Shown one piece after another: positions 11,889 through 24,550 of a DNA stretch of 64,000 bases. This DNA is from Trifolium pratense (lineage: Eukaryota; Streptophyta; Magnoliopsida; Fabales; Fabaceae). How positions within the stretch are numbered: the stretch's first letter is position 1; the number at the start of each line of letters is the position of its first letter. The stretch is taken from the NCBI RefSeq assembly GCF_020283565.1, contig NC_060064.1:28974337-29038336 (forward strand), in the 5' to 3' direction. Under the pieces are notes generated by a model. It was not told where the DNA came from and did not search any database. It was given only the letters and a program-made list of their open reading frames with translations. Both the position numbers and the translations under genes were made by a program.

Positions 11889-12219
11889 AAAAAAGAAGAA
11901 GGGAAATCGCAGAAGCATATGCCGCTTAGGAATGATCAAACACAAGTAATGTTTTATCAACGGTCATATCAGACCAATCAATTATAATTCAAAGCATGTG
12001 ATTCTATGACAGTTAGGAATGTAAATGGATATTCATGGGGGCGGATAGTATGATATCCATGTTAGCCTCGTTAGATAAATATAATATCAATATCCGTTCC
12101 ATATCCGTGTGGATATCCACTAAACGGATAATTCGCGGATTTTGAGGTATCCGCGAATATTAACAGATATTCATTGATGATAAATTTTTTTTAAAAAGTA
12201 TTATCCAGACAGAAGGAGT
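11889..12219. other. Gene-free stretch
   Basis: AT-rich spacer. 12020-12170 contains repeated short GGATATCC and CGCGGAT-type words that look like eroded repeat sequence. No supported gene. Confidence 0.4.
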
Positions 12220-12228
12220 ATAAAAAGG

Positions 12229-12411
12229 ATTTGGATCCTCTCCTTCACTCTCCTCTCAATCTCTCTCCAACCTCTCTATCTCTCTCTTAATCTCACTCTC
12301 TCTTATTATTATTTTAAAACTTTTTATTGAAGAAAAAGATTGAAATTAAGAGAAAGATAGAGAGGATGAAAAGAGACGGAGAAGAAAGTGAAGGAGGAGA
12401 TTCAATCACGC
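12229..12411. mobile_element. MITE with 9-bp target duplication ATAAAAAGG
   Basis: A 183-bp foldback. The left arm is CT-rich (CCTCTCCTTCACTCTC), the right arm is its GA-rich complement (GAAAGTGAAGGAGGAG). ATAAAAAGG flanks it at 12220-12228 and 12412-12420. A 9-bp duplication fits a Mutator-like MITE. It lies about 250 bp upstream of the next gene's ATG. Confidence 0.75.
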
Positions 12412-12668
12412 ATAAAAAGGGACCGTTGGAATATAAAACTTAAATGTAGTGGGGAGCAGTTACGTCTTTATTTTATTTTTTAAAATCCACTAAATTGGCC
12501 ACGTCAGCTGTGTAAAACAAGTGTATGGCTAGAGAAGTGTCAACTAAACATTAGCTTTAAGTCCAAAAAAAAAAAGTGTCAACTAAACATTATCTTATAG
12601 AACAAAAGCAAAAGAGGATAAATAAATAAAGAAAGAAAGTGGATGAGATTTTCAAATATAGAAAGATA

Positions 12669-14350
12669 ATGTTATTTTGTGGCCCAAGTTTATTGCCACA
12701 CTATGGATCCTCTGTGCCTAATTTTCTACATGTTGAAAACCATCATCATCATCATCATCAATTGAGTAGAAGAAGCTTAATCATCACTTGCAAATCTCAT
12801 CATAGTGAGAGTATCAAAAGAGTATGCTACAACTCCAGTCTAACACTTGCTACCTTTCTCACAACTGCTGTAGTAATAGCTTCAATTGCAAGAGCTGAGG
12901 AATTTGAGACTCTTTCCAACATACCTCAAACTCTATCTGGTGAATGCAAAACTCAACAAGATTGCAAGAAAGCTAAAATACAGAAACCTAAGTCAAGGAA
13001 AGCAGAATCATGTACAGGTAAATGTGTCACTACTTGTATTAGAGGTGGTGAAGGTTCTCCTGGTGAAGGCCCTTTTAATGTCATAAGGTACATAATATTA
13101 ACTATATATAGTTTAGTTATACTGTCAAAAAAAAAAAACTATAGTTTAGTTATGAATATATGATAATTAATAAGTAATTAGTACCATCCACAATGGTATT
13201 CTTAATTTAATTAGCACTCGATCACTTCAATTTCAATCCAAAATGAATAATGTTGGAAACTTACTGAAATAGTGGGAGTACCGGGATTCGAACCCCGAAC
13301 ACTGCATTTTTCATGCAATGCCCCAATCAATTGAGCTATGCTTATGGAACCAGAAACATATTTTTTAACACATACATTTTAACACACTATTTTTTATTGG
13401 TTTATATTCATAAGGTCCTATAAAAAAATGTGGGGTCATATAAATTTTATGAAACTCATTTAAATTTTAACCAATAAACAAAAATGTGTTGAAATATGTG
13501 CGTTAAGAGAGTGTATTGTTAGTACTTCTCATCCAACATATAAAAAAACAATGGAAGCGGATTCCTTGACTTTTGCCCGAAAAAGGCAAGTATATGCATT
13601 TATAAGAAATTTTACACGGTTACTCCGGTAAAAACTTTGTTTTTAAAATTTATTAAACAACTAATATATTTAGCTTAAATTTTATTTTTTTTAATATTAA
13701 GGATTAGAGATGGTATTTTTAAGGTGTTGTCACCCGGGGTTGTAATTTTTTAGTGTATTTCTTTTGCAATTGAGTGTTCATGTTGAATTTGTAAGTTTAT
13801 TAAACAACCCATTTTTAGAAGATATGATTGTAAAATTTTGGACAATAGATTCGTTGTGAGACATAGTCTTAGTGGTCTCCAAATGTTTTGGACAAAGAAG
13901 GGGACGTGGGAAATTATTGAGGGTTGGATTGATCTAATGGCGCGCAAGCAGTGGAAGGTACATTGTCTTTCCTACGCAAAAGTCAAAAAATCTGCTCCAT
14001 ACAAAGATATGTTAAATAGTCTCACCGATAATTCTACATCATTAAATTTTAAGTAGCATACATTGTGGATGTTCTAATGTAGCACTCAGGATATTCGCGA
14101 CTGACGGCCTTATTGTTTTTCAGACCGTTGGTTGTTTTTAAGCAAGGTTTTCGAACTCGTCAATACTGGTAAATGTCTTCGACTTTTTGCTATAATATGG
14201 TTATTGCTTAATCACCAGATCATAAAATTGTCCAAGTACCAAATTATCCTCTCGATTGATGCTTACATTCATTCCATATTCCTTATGTGCAGTTTGGTGG
14301 AATGTTCTGATATCTGCAATTTGATAAACAGTGCTGACAACATGCCTTGA
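12669..14350 (+). CDS. Cysteine-rich plastid-targeted protein, uncharacterised (three exons)
   Basis: Three exons, 12669-13087, 14124-14168 and 14293-14350, join in frame across GT-AG introns to give 173 residues. Residues 1-50 look like a plastid transit region (rich in Ser, His and Arg, with a run of six His at 25-30 from a CAT repeat). Residues 57-76 are hydrophobic and end in Ala-Arg-Ala before Glu-Glu, as in a thylakoid-lumen cleavage site; this is inference. The mature part has eight cysteines (93, 99, 115, 119, 123, 155, 159, 163) and conserved-looking blocks KSRKAESCTGKCVTTCIRGG, GSPGEGPFN, PLVVFKQGFRTRQYC and LVECSDICNLI. I recognise these as typical of a conserved plant protein of unknown function but cannot name it. 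An upstream in-frame GTG at 12639 is rejected in favour of the ATG. Intron 1 (1036 bp) contains a SINE at 13272-13352. Confidence 0.8.
13272..13352 (-). mobile_element. tRNA-like SINE in intron 1 of the plastid-protein gene
   Basis: The minus strand has an A-box region TAGCTCAATTGATTGGGG and a B-box GGGGTTCGAATCCCGG with a matching T-arm hairpin. The 5' and 3' ends do not pair into an acceptor stem and the anticodon arm is irregular, so it is a tRNA-derived SINE head and not a tRNA gene. Confidence 0.55.
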
Positions 14351-14785
14351 ATTTAAACTGCATCGGTATTAATAAACCTTGTATATATAATGTGAGTGCT
14401 TCACTTATTTCATTTTCTATATATAAGGGACGGCCCAAGCATAAGACAATTCAAGTCCTTGCTTTAGGCCTCACAAAGAAACTAATTCTTTTTAAGCTCA
14501 CTAGGCCTCTAAATAATCATTTGTTTATTATATATAGGCCTCAAATCCAAATAATGTTAATGTAATTATTCGTTCATTTATTTATTTGAATTTTTCTTTT
14601 CCCACACCTTTTTTTTCTACCCTGATTTTTCATTTTTGTCCTTGTATAAAAACTTCGGAATGTGTTTTTCGAAGTCTACCACAATGTGAGAGTCCTTTTT
14701 AGCTAAAAATTAGCTTGATGAAGAACATGAAAAAGAGATTTTTTTTTTGTTTTGTTTTGTTTCGAACAAGCAATGAAAAAGAGAA
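14351..14785. other. Gene-free stretch
   Basis: Downstream region of the plastid-protein gene. 14425-14545 contains GGGACGGCCCAAGC and repeated AGGCCTC words, probably an old repeat. Nothing else supported. Confidence 0.4.
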
Positions 14786-15000
14786 ACATTCCAACTTCAA
14801 TTCAATAAAAACTTCTCAACCCACCACAATATTTTTCGTTCACCCCCTAGCGCGCAAAAAAAATTGGAAAATACGTTCTGAAGTGTTTTTCTAGTGTAAA
14901 ATTTACACTATAAAAAATTCAAAAAATATTTTCCAAATTTTTTTGGGGTAAACAAGAAAAGTTGCGATGGATTGAGAAGTTTTCCAATTCAATTAGTCCT
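14785..15000. mobile_element. Foldback (MITE-like) element
   Basis: The arms AAAACTTCTCAACCCACCAC and, as its near complement, GATGGATTGAGAAGTTTT face each other, with an inner palindrome GTGTAAAATTTACAC at the centre (about 14896). The ends are approximate and no target duplication is clear. Confidence 0.5.
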
Positions 15001-15128
15001 CAACCTAGTAGAGCAATGGAAGGCCTAGAGGCTGTGCAGGTTGCAGGCCCATAGCAGAGGGTCTCCTAATTTTGGGCACCAATTTTATTTTAGAAAATTA
15101 CTCGTAAATAACTAGCAAAATAACTATA

Positions 15129-15294
15129 AGGGAGTTACTTTTGCCGCCCTATTGGTTACTTAAATACTATCCACGACTTAAGTAGCGGACGGTTTTTTTT
15201 TCCCAAAACGCTCTATTTTTACGCATCCGCTACTTAAGACGCGGATGTGTAAAAATAGGGCGCGCTAGTACAGTAGGTGGCAAAAATAGCTCTC
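15129..15294. mobile_element. MITE with 8-bp target duplication TAACTATA
   Basis: Starts AGGGAGTTACTTTTGCC and ends GGCAAAAATAGCTCTC, flanked by TAACTATA at 15121-15128 and 15295-15302. It contains an inner hairpin with CGCATCCGC and GCGGATGTG arms. The 8-bp duplication suggests hAT. Confidence 0.75.
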
Positions 15295-15302
15295 TAACTA
15301 TA

Positions 15303-15900
15303 ATGTCTGCTCTATAACAAAGATTGTGAATTGGCACTGTAACCCTAGTGTTTTGATGTTGAAGGGCACATGATGATCGCGAGACTGAATCCAGGGTAGC
15401 CTAAGATCTTGGGTTATTTTTTATAATTTGTTTATTTTATAGATTTTTTTGGGTCAACAATATATTACTCACTTTATTGTGTCTCGTCATATAAGTATTT
15501 CGATGTTATTTACAATTTAAATAATATGGTTTTAGTTTGTATTTTCTTTTTTGTTTTTTGTATATAAACGAAATGGTAAATTATTAAAAACTCACTCACA
15601 CAATTATACTTCCCTCACTCATCTCTTGATGTCTACGATTTTTGTCTTGTACGGTATTAAAATTGATCGTGTTGTGGGAGGCATTGCGGCTGCATTAGGA
15701 GTTTGCTTTGTCTACTGTTTTGTTCGGTTCTGTTCGCGCCTTCAGCCTATCTGTAAGTAGTCAGTGCTGAGAGATCTTAATAATACATGCGATATTGAGA
15801 CTTTTGAGATTGGAGATCTGGTGTGATGCGTGGGAAATTCTGCTTGTCCATTATTATTATCTTGTATTGGTTTGCACTAGGTGTAGATTCACTGGCTGAC
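15303..15900. other. Gene-free stretch
   Basis: No convincing gene. A 69-residue open frame at 15551-15760 resembles nothing I recognise. Confidence 0.35.
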
Positions 15901-15904
15901 CAAG

Positions 15905-16057
15905 CAGGGCATAGCTTAGCGGCATAGGAGCCGACTCGACGTCAGCGGCTTCGTGCCGCACTGGAGTGATCCAATATGTGGTTCCGCACGTTCCACCACT
16001 TCTCCGTTCATTTCCAATACTGATCGTGAAACACCATGAGGAGCAGGATGTTGAGGC
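15905..16057 (-). pseudogene. Nuclear copy of mitochondrial nad7 exon 1 and start of its intron
   Basis: The minus strand 16057-15962 encodes the N-terminal part of NADH dehydrogenase subunit 7 (complex I): PQHPAPHG, then [18 protein letters not shown], close to the plant mitochondrial protein. The match ends after ACTCCA at 15962 and continues with GTGCGGC, the standard 5' end of a group II intron, so intron sequence was transferred with the exon. The first residues of nad7 are replaced by unrelated sequence. This is a mitochondrial DNA insertion in the nucleus and is not expressed as protein. Confidence 0.8.
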
Positions 16058-16058
16058 C

Positions 16059-16150
16059 TAGTGCTTCCTTTAGCATGTTGCATTAGATCAAGGTTCAGGA
16101 GCTGTTTTGGCTTGTAGCTTAGTGCTTCCTTTAGCATGTTGCATTAGATC
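16059..16150. repeat. Short direct repeat flanking the nad7 fragment
   Basis: TAGTGCTTCCTTTAGCATGT followed by TGCATTAGATCA occurs at about 16059 and again at about 16119, a 60-bp period. The first copy abuts the nad7 homology. Confidence 0.75.
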
Positions 16151-16488
16151 ATACTCCCCTCACTCATCTCTCGCTCATTCAGCCTCTCTACAAAGACAAA
16201 AAGGTGTAATTTTGTTATTTTTAAAAAGTACTCCTTCAATCCCAAATTATAAACACTGTCTGAAAGAAAAAATTTGTTCCTAAATATAAGTCATTTTCAA
16301 ATTCCAAGACACATTTATTATTTTTTTTCAAATATATTACATTCGGTCTTTTTTATAAGGAATACTTTAAAAAAATCACACAGATAAAAAAAACACATTA
16401 TACATGATTATTTTCATTTAATACTCTTAAAAATTTAAATAAAAATAACCATGTTCATTTATGAACACGACCCAAATTCACCTTATAA
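16151..16488. other. Eroded repeat, no gene
   Basis: 16225-16330 contains CTCCTTCAATCCCAAATTATAA and related words typical of old plant MITEs. No gene is supported. Confidence 0.35.
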
Positions 16489-17720
16489 GACTACTTGCAA
16501 TGGACATGTTGAATGATAAATTCAAAATAGTTACAATGATATAGTTGAATGAGAAGTTGAAACACATGTGTGTTAATTGGTATTGAATTTCTTCAACCCG
16601 TTGAGAAGAGAAGTGGCGGGGAGGGAGTAAGTAGCCATCCTCCACTTGACAACATATTATATTATTGGTTGTTGAAATTTTTAGATTTTGATCTCATCCT
16701 TATTATTTGGGGTCAATTATTTCGTAGTAAATTAATTTTTTTTTTAATTTTTTTCACCAAAATTCATCATTTTTTTCTCTCTATAAATAGAGTATTGATT
16801 CATTTGATTTGGACACAGAAAAAAAAAAAAAAAAATTCCCTCTAATTTTTCTATTTAGCCTTCAATGAACTCTTGTTTGTAGCTCGAAACATCGTTTTAG
16901 TGAAATGGATCTCAACAATAACTCTTTTAACACCCAAAATTCTACTGATTACCCTTTCAACTACCCAAATCCCAACAACTATAGATTTCGACCGAGATTT
17001 TTCTATTGCATAATATGATTGTTGAGGATGAACAAGATACATATGCTCAACATTGGACATATTATGATCAATTTGAGGCAAGTGGGTCTAGTACAACGGA
17101 GCCATTTTCGACCGAGGTGCTACCTGCATTTGTGAATCATGTCCGTGTTAGATCTGCAATGCGTGATTCAAATGTACATCACGAATTGCATGCAGATCTA
17201 GTCAAAGACATATGATCAAAGTTCGGAATGTTTCGTGATTAAATAAGTTGTTTGCGAGTTGAGTATATTGTACTAATTAAGTTTTATATGTGTTTCATTT
17301 TAGGTGTATTGTATGCTTAGTGTATTGCATTGCATTTTAAGTTTTTGTAATTTTATTTGTTTTAATAACGACAATCTCTATATCTCGTCTTTATTACTTG
17401 CAAAAAAAAAAATTAATTAAGAATATAAAATTAAAACAATAAATTCAAATACATTATTAAAAAAAGAAAAATTATTTAACTCTTAATTATTTTAATTTTA
17501 TTTCAATCGATAATTGTTATTAATATATAATCACAAAAATAAAAACATAAAAGAAAATAAGTATATGAAATAAAAATGGTGGAGTAGGGTGTTGAATTTT
17601 ATTAAACAAAACATTGTAGTGAATAAAAGTTGAATTATTAGATGGAAGAGAGAAAAAATGATATCAAATATAAAAAGTGAAAAAAAGTGAATGTGAAATT
17701 TTTTTCCATAGTAGATAGTC
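16489..17720 (+). mobile_element. Deleted PIF/Harbinger-type transposon
   Basis: A 1232-bp element with imperfect inverted ends (GACTACTTGCAATGG at left; GACTATCTACTATGG as the complement of the right end) and a 3-bp TAA duplication on each side, as expected for PIF/Harbinger. It contains two transposon-protein remnants, one at 16905 and one at 17009, joined by a large internal deletion. Confidence 0.75.
16905..17218 (+). pseudogene. Harbinger protein remnants (N-terminal piece joined to transposase C-terminus)
   Basis: ATG at 16905 begins MDLNNNSFNTQNS, the asparagine-rich start seen in proteins accompanying plant PIF/Harbinger elements. After about 35 codons the sequence switches, in another frame, to the C-terminus of a HARBI1/ALP1-like transposase: HNMIVEDEQDTY, EVLPAFVNHVRVRSAMRD, VHHELHADLVKDI. 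A stop replaces the usual tryptophan before SKFGMFRD. The catalytic DDE core is missing apart from the HNMIVEDE segment. Not functional. Confidence 0.75.
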
Positions 17721-17861
17721 TAAAGTGGTTTGAAATTAAAATACTCTTATAATGACATTCAAAATAATCACACCGTTCATGTCCTTGATAAGAGTAATAT
17801 CTGCCTTGAAACTCAAACAATTTCTTCTTTTCACATCAAATCAAAGTCCATTCATGTTTAC

Positions 17862-20050
<2,189 letters not shown>

Positions 20051-20058
20051 ATGTTTAC

Positions 20059-20786
20059 TACTAGTATTACTATTTGCCTCGTGACTAAACAAAAACTTCA
20101 CTGTCACAATTTTCTTTATACAGCTACGCAAACACAAAGTGATTTAACAAATCAGAAACATTACTCAGCTTTCTCAGTAGCTAGACTAATTTATTAGAGT
20201 TGTCAAGTCACTGATAATGTGTTTGTTCAGAAGCATAGGATGCTCTGAGACTTTGAGTTTAGAACCCTTTCCCAACACACGCTAACAATATTTACTCCTA
20301 TTTTAATTCTCTTTACATTTGTCTTGTCTAATAATTTGTCTTTATAAAGCAACTTATACAACGCTCATTCTTCATCCAATAGACAACTTTCTTTACATGC
20401 CCAATTTTCCCTTCAAAATATTCACAACTTATACAACTCTGAATCTTGTTCCACCATGTTTCTATTTAGGTAAGTGATATTTATTGTTCATGTTCATACT
20501 GTGAACTCTCTAAAATAGAGTTTCTATATTGTTGTTACATGAATTACCTTTTTTTTTTGTGTGTTTTAATATTGCTATATTTTGATCTGCAATGTCCACT
20601 TTTAGGTAACAATTTGATGCGCAGTTTCTCTTTAACTGTTAAAGATATGATATTCTCGATGATAAATTTTGTTGCATCGGTATCTACAATGCACTTGGTC
20701 TTTGGATCTACATTGACATTTCAACCGGCTGTGATTTCTTTGATTAATACTCGTAAGGTGAGTGAAAATGTTTCAATTTTATTACT
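20059..20786. other. Gene-free stretch with unrecognised open frame
   Basis: A frame at 20539-20826 gives a hydrophobic 95-residue product that I do not recognise. A segment near 20645-20695 (GATATGATATTCTCGATGAT, then TGCATCGGTATCTACAA) recurs diverged at about 23301-23352, so both belong to an unidentified dispersed repeat or gene remnant. Confidence 0.35.
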
Positions 20787-21853
20787 ACAGTTACCCTCAC
20801 TTTTGGTATTGGTCCCTATACTTTAATTTGTTGGCTTTTGATCCTTGCAATTTGAAAATTATTTGCTTTTGGTCCCTCCGTTACTTAAACGTTAAAAAAA
20901 ATGGGTATAAACTAACGGAGTGCCACGTGGCCCAATCAATGTAAGCCACGTGGCACAGTAAAAAGACTCACTTTTATGATTTATATTTTGAAGAAAAAAT
21001 AAATAAATGGGGATTTAATATTAGTATTTTATTAATAGAAATAAATAATTAAAAAGTAACAAAAATTGCATAAAAAGAGGGATTAAGTTATGCTGCTCTT
21101 CTTCTTCGTGAGACAACAACCATCACAACTCATTCGTGTTCTTGTTCTTCTTCATTTTTATCAACAACATTCACATTCATGAACAAATGCGACCAAGTAT
21201 GGGCAGAAATTTTACGAAAATCGATCTTCGAACAACCAGATTCGAACTCAAAAAAGGAACAACACAAACGTTCCAAGCACCAAACAGTTGGTCCCGTTGA
21301 TTCTGGGGAAGAACCAGTTGTAAATTCGACGATTCCGGCACGAAACATGCTCAACCGGCGACTGCAGTTCCGTCGAAATCAACCGCAACTGAAGAGGCTT
21401 CCCCGGTTACTACCAGATTAGTCTCATTGACGGTTACAATCTTCCGGTGATCGTGGAAACCAGCGGCGGTTCTGGTTCAGGTGAGGCTACTGGTTGTGGA
21501 CAGGATCTTAACCGGAGGTGTTCTTGCCGTGATTCTGCTTCTTCCCTTAGCCTTATATTTTTTAATTTAATTAATAAAAATAATATATAAATATTAAATA
21601 ATAATAGTGGTAAAAGTTATAAAAAAAATATATAAATCATAAAAGTAAGTCTTTTTGTTGTGCCACATGGCTTACATTGATTGTGCCACGTGGCACTCCG
21701 TTAGTTTATACCCATTTTTTTTAACATTTAAGTAACGGAGGGACCAAAAGCAAACAATTTTCAAATTGCAGGGATCAAAAGCCAACAAATTAAAGTACAG
21801 GGACTAATACCAAAAGTGAGTGTAACTACAGGGACTGATGACATATTTAAGCC
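20787..21853 (+). mobile_element. Pack-MULE-like element with long inverted repeats
   Basis: Inverted repeats of about 200 bp occupy 20787-20985 and 21635-21853. Shared words are CACTTTTGGTATT, TTAATTTGTTGGCTTTTGAT and ACTAACGGAGTGCCACGTGG. Long TIRs of this kind are typical of Mutator-like elements. The right arm extends about 25 bp further than the left (GGACTGATGACATATTTAAG), so the left end looks trimmed and no target duplication is visible. The interior carries thaumatin-like gene sequence in place of transposase. Confidence 0.82.
21147..21530 (+). pseudogene. Thaumatin-like protein (PR-5 type) fragment inside MULE
   Basis: Pieces of a thaumatin-like protein appear in order but in shifting frames: STTFTFMNKCDQVWAEIL (end of signal peptide and first cysteine block), FELKKGTTQTFQAPNSWS, FWGRTSCKFDDSG, then after another shift YYQISLIDGYNLPVIVETSG, GSGSGEATGCGQDLNRRC. 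Intact proteins are about 225-250 residues with 16 cysteines; this covers roughly the first half. Several frameshifts and stops make it non-coding. A transduplicated host fragment. Confidence 0.8.
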
Positions 21854-24354
21854 TTATTTTTATCTAAACTGTCACCACATAACATATATAAAATGTTTTA
21901 CTAAAATTATAATATGATTATTATAAATAGAAGAATTTGTATAATTATTATATATTTTGGTTACTCTATCAATGGTAAATTCTTAGGAATTTTAATGTTT
22001 TCAGATTACCGATTACCAACACCTTAGGAAATTGTAAAATATCGCAACTATTTTCATACTTTCATTGATCAAAATATGGTATACAATACTGTCTTTGAAT
22101 TTATAAATTTTTAGGTTTTCAGATCATTAGTCAAAAACATTTTCATTTAAGTTTTGTTCATGATATTTAGGCAAATGTTGACATTCCTATAAATTTTTAC
22201 AAAAAATGGAAAACCGGATTTATGAAACACAAATTTGGGTGGATTAGGGGTCCAAAAAAAATAACGTTATGGTCATGTATCACAAGTCTAACTATGATAT
22301 GAAACTAACTGAAGGAGTGTGTGTTTCCAAGTCTTTTGGATTTGTCAAACCAACAACCCTAAGTTATGTAATCCAAGAAAATAAGTTTTGGATGAGAATT
22401 TTACCTAAAGCTCAGCCTGATCAAAAACATAAAATTGGGCCGGAGATAATCACAATTGAATCAAGTTATGTCAAGTCGAAAATAAATTCATCTAACAATT
22501 TTAGCCATAAGATGAATGTCATTCCTGCATCTGCGAACAAATTTTCTCTCCCGGTCATCTAAAAAGACATTAACCACACCAAGTATGGTAAGTTAGAAAA
22601 TAATTTTTATATTATATTTATTAATTTATTAACAATGTTTCTTTATTTTTCGTAGTCACAAGTAATCTGGCTAAATCATCACACAACGACTATTGAGGCA
22701 ATATTCAACAAAAAAACTACCAAACGTCTATCGACCTTACTTTCTGAAGCAAGAAAAAAGGTCGCAAAGGATCCATCAAAACCACTACTCTGGCTCGCTG
22801 GTAATTCATACCCTCTCTTATGCCTCAGATGAGAAGAGGAAAATTATAAGGCAAAATGTCGACAAGCATCCTTGTACACTGATGTAAGCTGCAAGTTGTT
22901 ACCTTTTACATCAATATCTTGAATGTTTTCGGAACATCCCAAATGTTGACCTGAAAATATACTTAACAAGTAAGATAAACCCTATATAGAAATGAAAATT
23001 AATGTATGACAAGCATCCATGTATACTGATGTAAGCCACAAGTAGTTACTTAGTGATCCCTCAACTTCTTCGACTGATCCATCAATTTCTTCGATACTTT
23101 TGACACGTCTATCATTTCCAAGAAGAACAAAAACAACAGAAATACTGATGAAGCCAATTGTGTATGAGTACACTCTGGAGGTTTGAAATCTGCCGGAACA
23201 CTTCACCTTGAATTCATTCAACGTTTTGGTCGTCCACCCACCTTTCTGGAAATGAATGAAATGATGTACAAGTATGCAGGTTCCGGTGAATAAATAGAGA
23301 TATGATGTTCTCGATGATGATAATTTTTATTGTATTGGTATCTACAACTAACATTCTGCGATGGTCATTGCTTTTATAAATGATATAAGGTGTGATATGA
23401 GGTTGTTGCTATATTTAGTCTAAAAATAAAACAATTGCCTATACAAAAAAATGATTGTTTTATACGACCGTTTAGACAATATATTTTGTAATAATCAATG
23501 ATAAAAGAAAATAATTGAGAAAAGAGAAAAGAGAAAAATGTTTCATTTTATAGACTTTAGCTAGCTAGCTAGGTATACTATTGGCCGGAGTGAATTGCAT
23601 AGCCTAGCCTCTCTAGTTGTCAATAAGAATAGGCCATTGTCCAAGACTATTAACTATGACCACCGTTCAAAACTCCGACTACCAATCACGTTTGAATTCT
23701 AGAATGTGAAACCTCATAGACTTTTGTTTGAGTTCAACGCCACGAACCTGTGTTTTCAAAATATGGATTTTTTTCAATGGTCGAATCCTAGGACTCGAGC
23801 ATAATAATTTTGGCGATTCCAGGCACGGGCACGAAGGTTAGGTGGCCCGAAAAGAAATTGAATTTTTTTTTTCTACCCCAACAATTGTCTATCTACCTCA
23901 ATATTAATTTAATTTTGAATGGACGAATTTGCCCTCATATATAAACTAAAATTTTGAAGAAATTTTTTTTATTACTGTAACACTTTGGAAAAAATGTTCA
24001 GGTATATAAAATTTTTTTATTTTTTTTTTGTTACCTGAACACTTTGAAAAAAAGTGTGCAAGTATGTAAAATTTTTTCATAATTTTTGTTACCTAAACAC
24101 TTTAGAAAAAAATGTCAGGTAAAATTTTTCTAGACACTTTTGACCGCAAACAAAACAAACACAGACAACAAATAGACCCCGTTTTTGCTCTCATCCAAAC
24201 AACAACATTGTTTCTGCCATGGATGCTTCTTCAGAGCTCCCAGACATAACACACTTGTGCCATCAACTTTTTTCACAATTTTTTTAAAACAGTTCCGGTA
24301 CACTAAAGAGAAGAAGAGAGAGAAAATTTTGAAAAAAACATACGGAACATATAT
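21854..24354. other. Mostly gene-free; possible transposase remnant near 22.3-22.85 kb
   Basis: 22269-22562 is an open frame of 97 residues (ends SANKFSLPVI) and a frame at 22657-22810 reads TTKRLSTLLSEARKKVAKDP, SKPLLWLAG, which faintly resembles the plant Ptta/En/Spm transposase-associated region; I am not sure. 22850-22905 and 22995-23050 are diverged direct repeats (GACAAGCATCC, TGTAAGC). Nothing else is supported. Confidence 0.35.
23975..24130. repeat. Degenerate tandem repeat, about 2.5 units of ~65 bp
   Basis: Units share ACACTTTGGAAAAAA, TTCAGGTA or similar, and TTTTTGTTACCT, beginning near 23980, 24046 and 24101. Confidence 0.65.
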
Positions 24355-24363
24355 TTTAAGTTT

Positions 24364-24541
24364 GGAGAATGTTAACATGTGCATCAAATGCACATGTTAA
24401 GAAGATAAATGTGGTAAACATTAAATGTTAAGTTTGTGAATTCAACTCTCAAAAACATTAAATATTTTGTATCATTAAATGCTATATTTCTACTTTTAGA
24501 TAGCTTAACATGTGCCATTGGTGCACATGTTAACATGACCC
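24364..24541. mobile_element. MITE with 9-bp target duplication TTTAAGTTT
   Basis: A 178-bp element. Inverted ends GGAGAATGTTAACATGTGCA and, as complement of the right end, GGGTCATGTTAACATGTGCA. TTTAAGTTT lies at 24355-24363 and 24542-24550. The 9-bp duplication suggests a Mutator-like MITE. Confidence 0.85.
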
Positions 24542-24550
24542 TTTAAGTTT

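Noticed and set aside
13272..13352. Functional tRNA gene
   Set aside because: T-arm and A/B boxes look right, but the acceptor stem does not pair and the anticodon arm is irregular.
13838..14056. 72-residue frame in the intron of the plastid-protein gene
   Set aside because: It lies within intron 1, has no recognised domain, and does not join the conserved exons.
22269..22562. 97-residue frame as a host gene
   Set aside because: No family recognised and the surroundings are transposon remnants; kept only as a described stretch.
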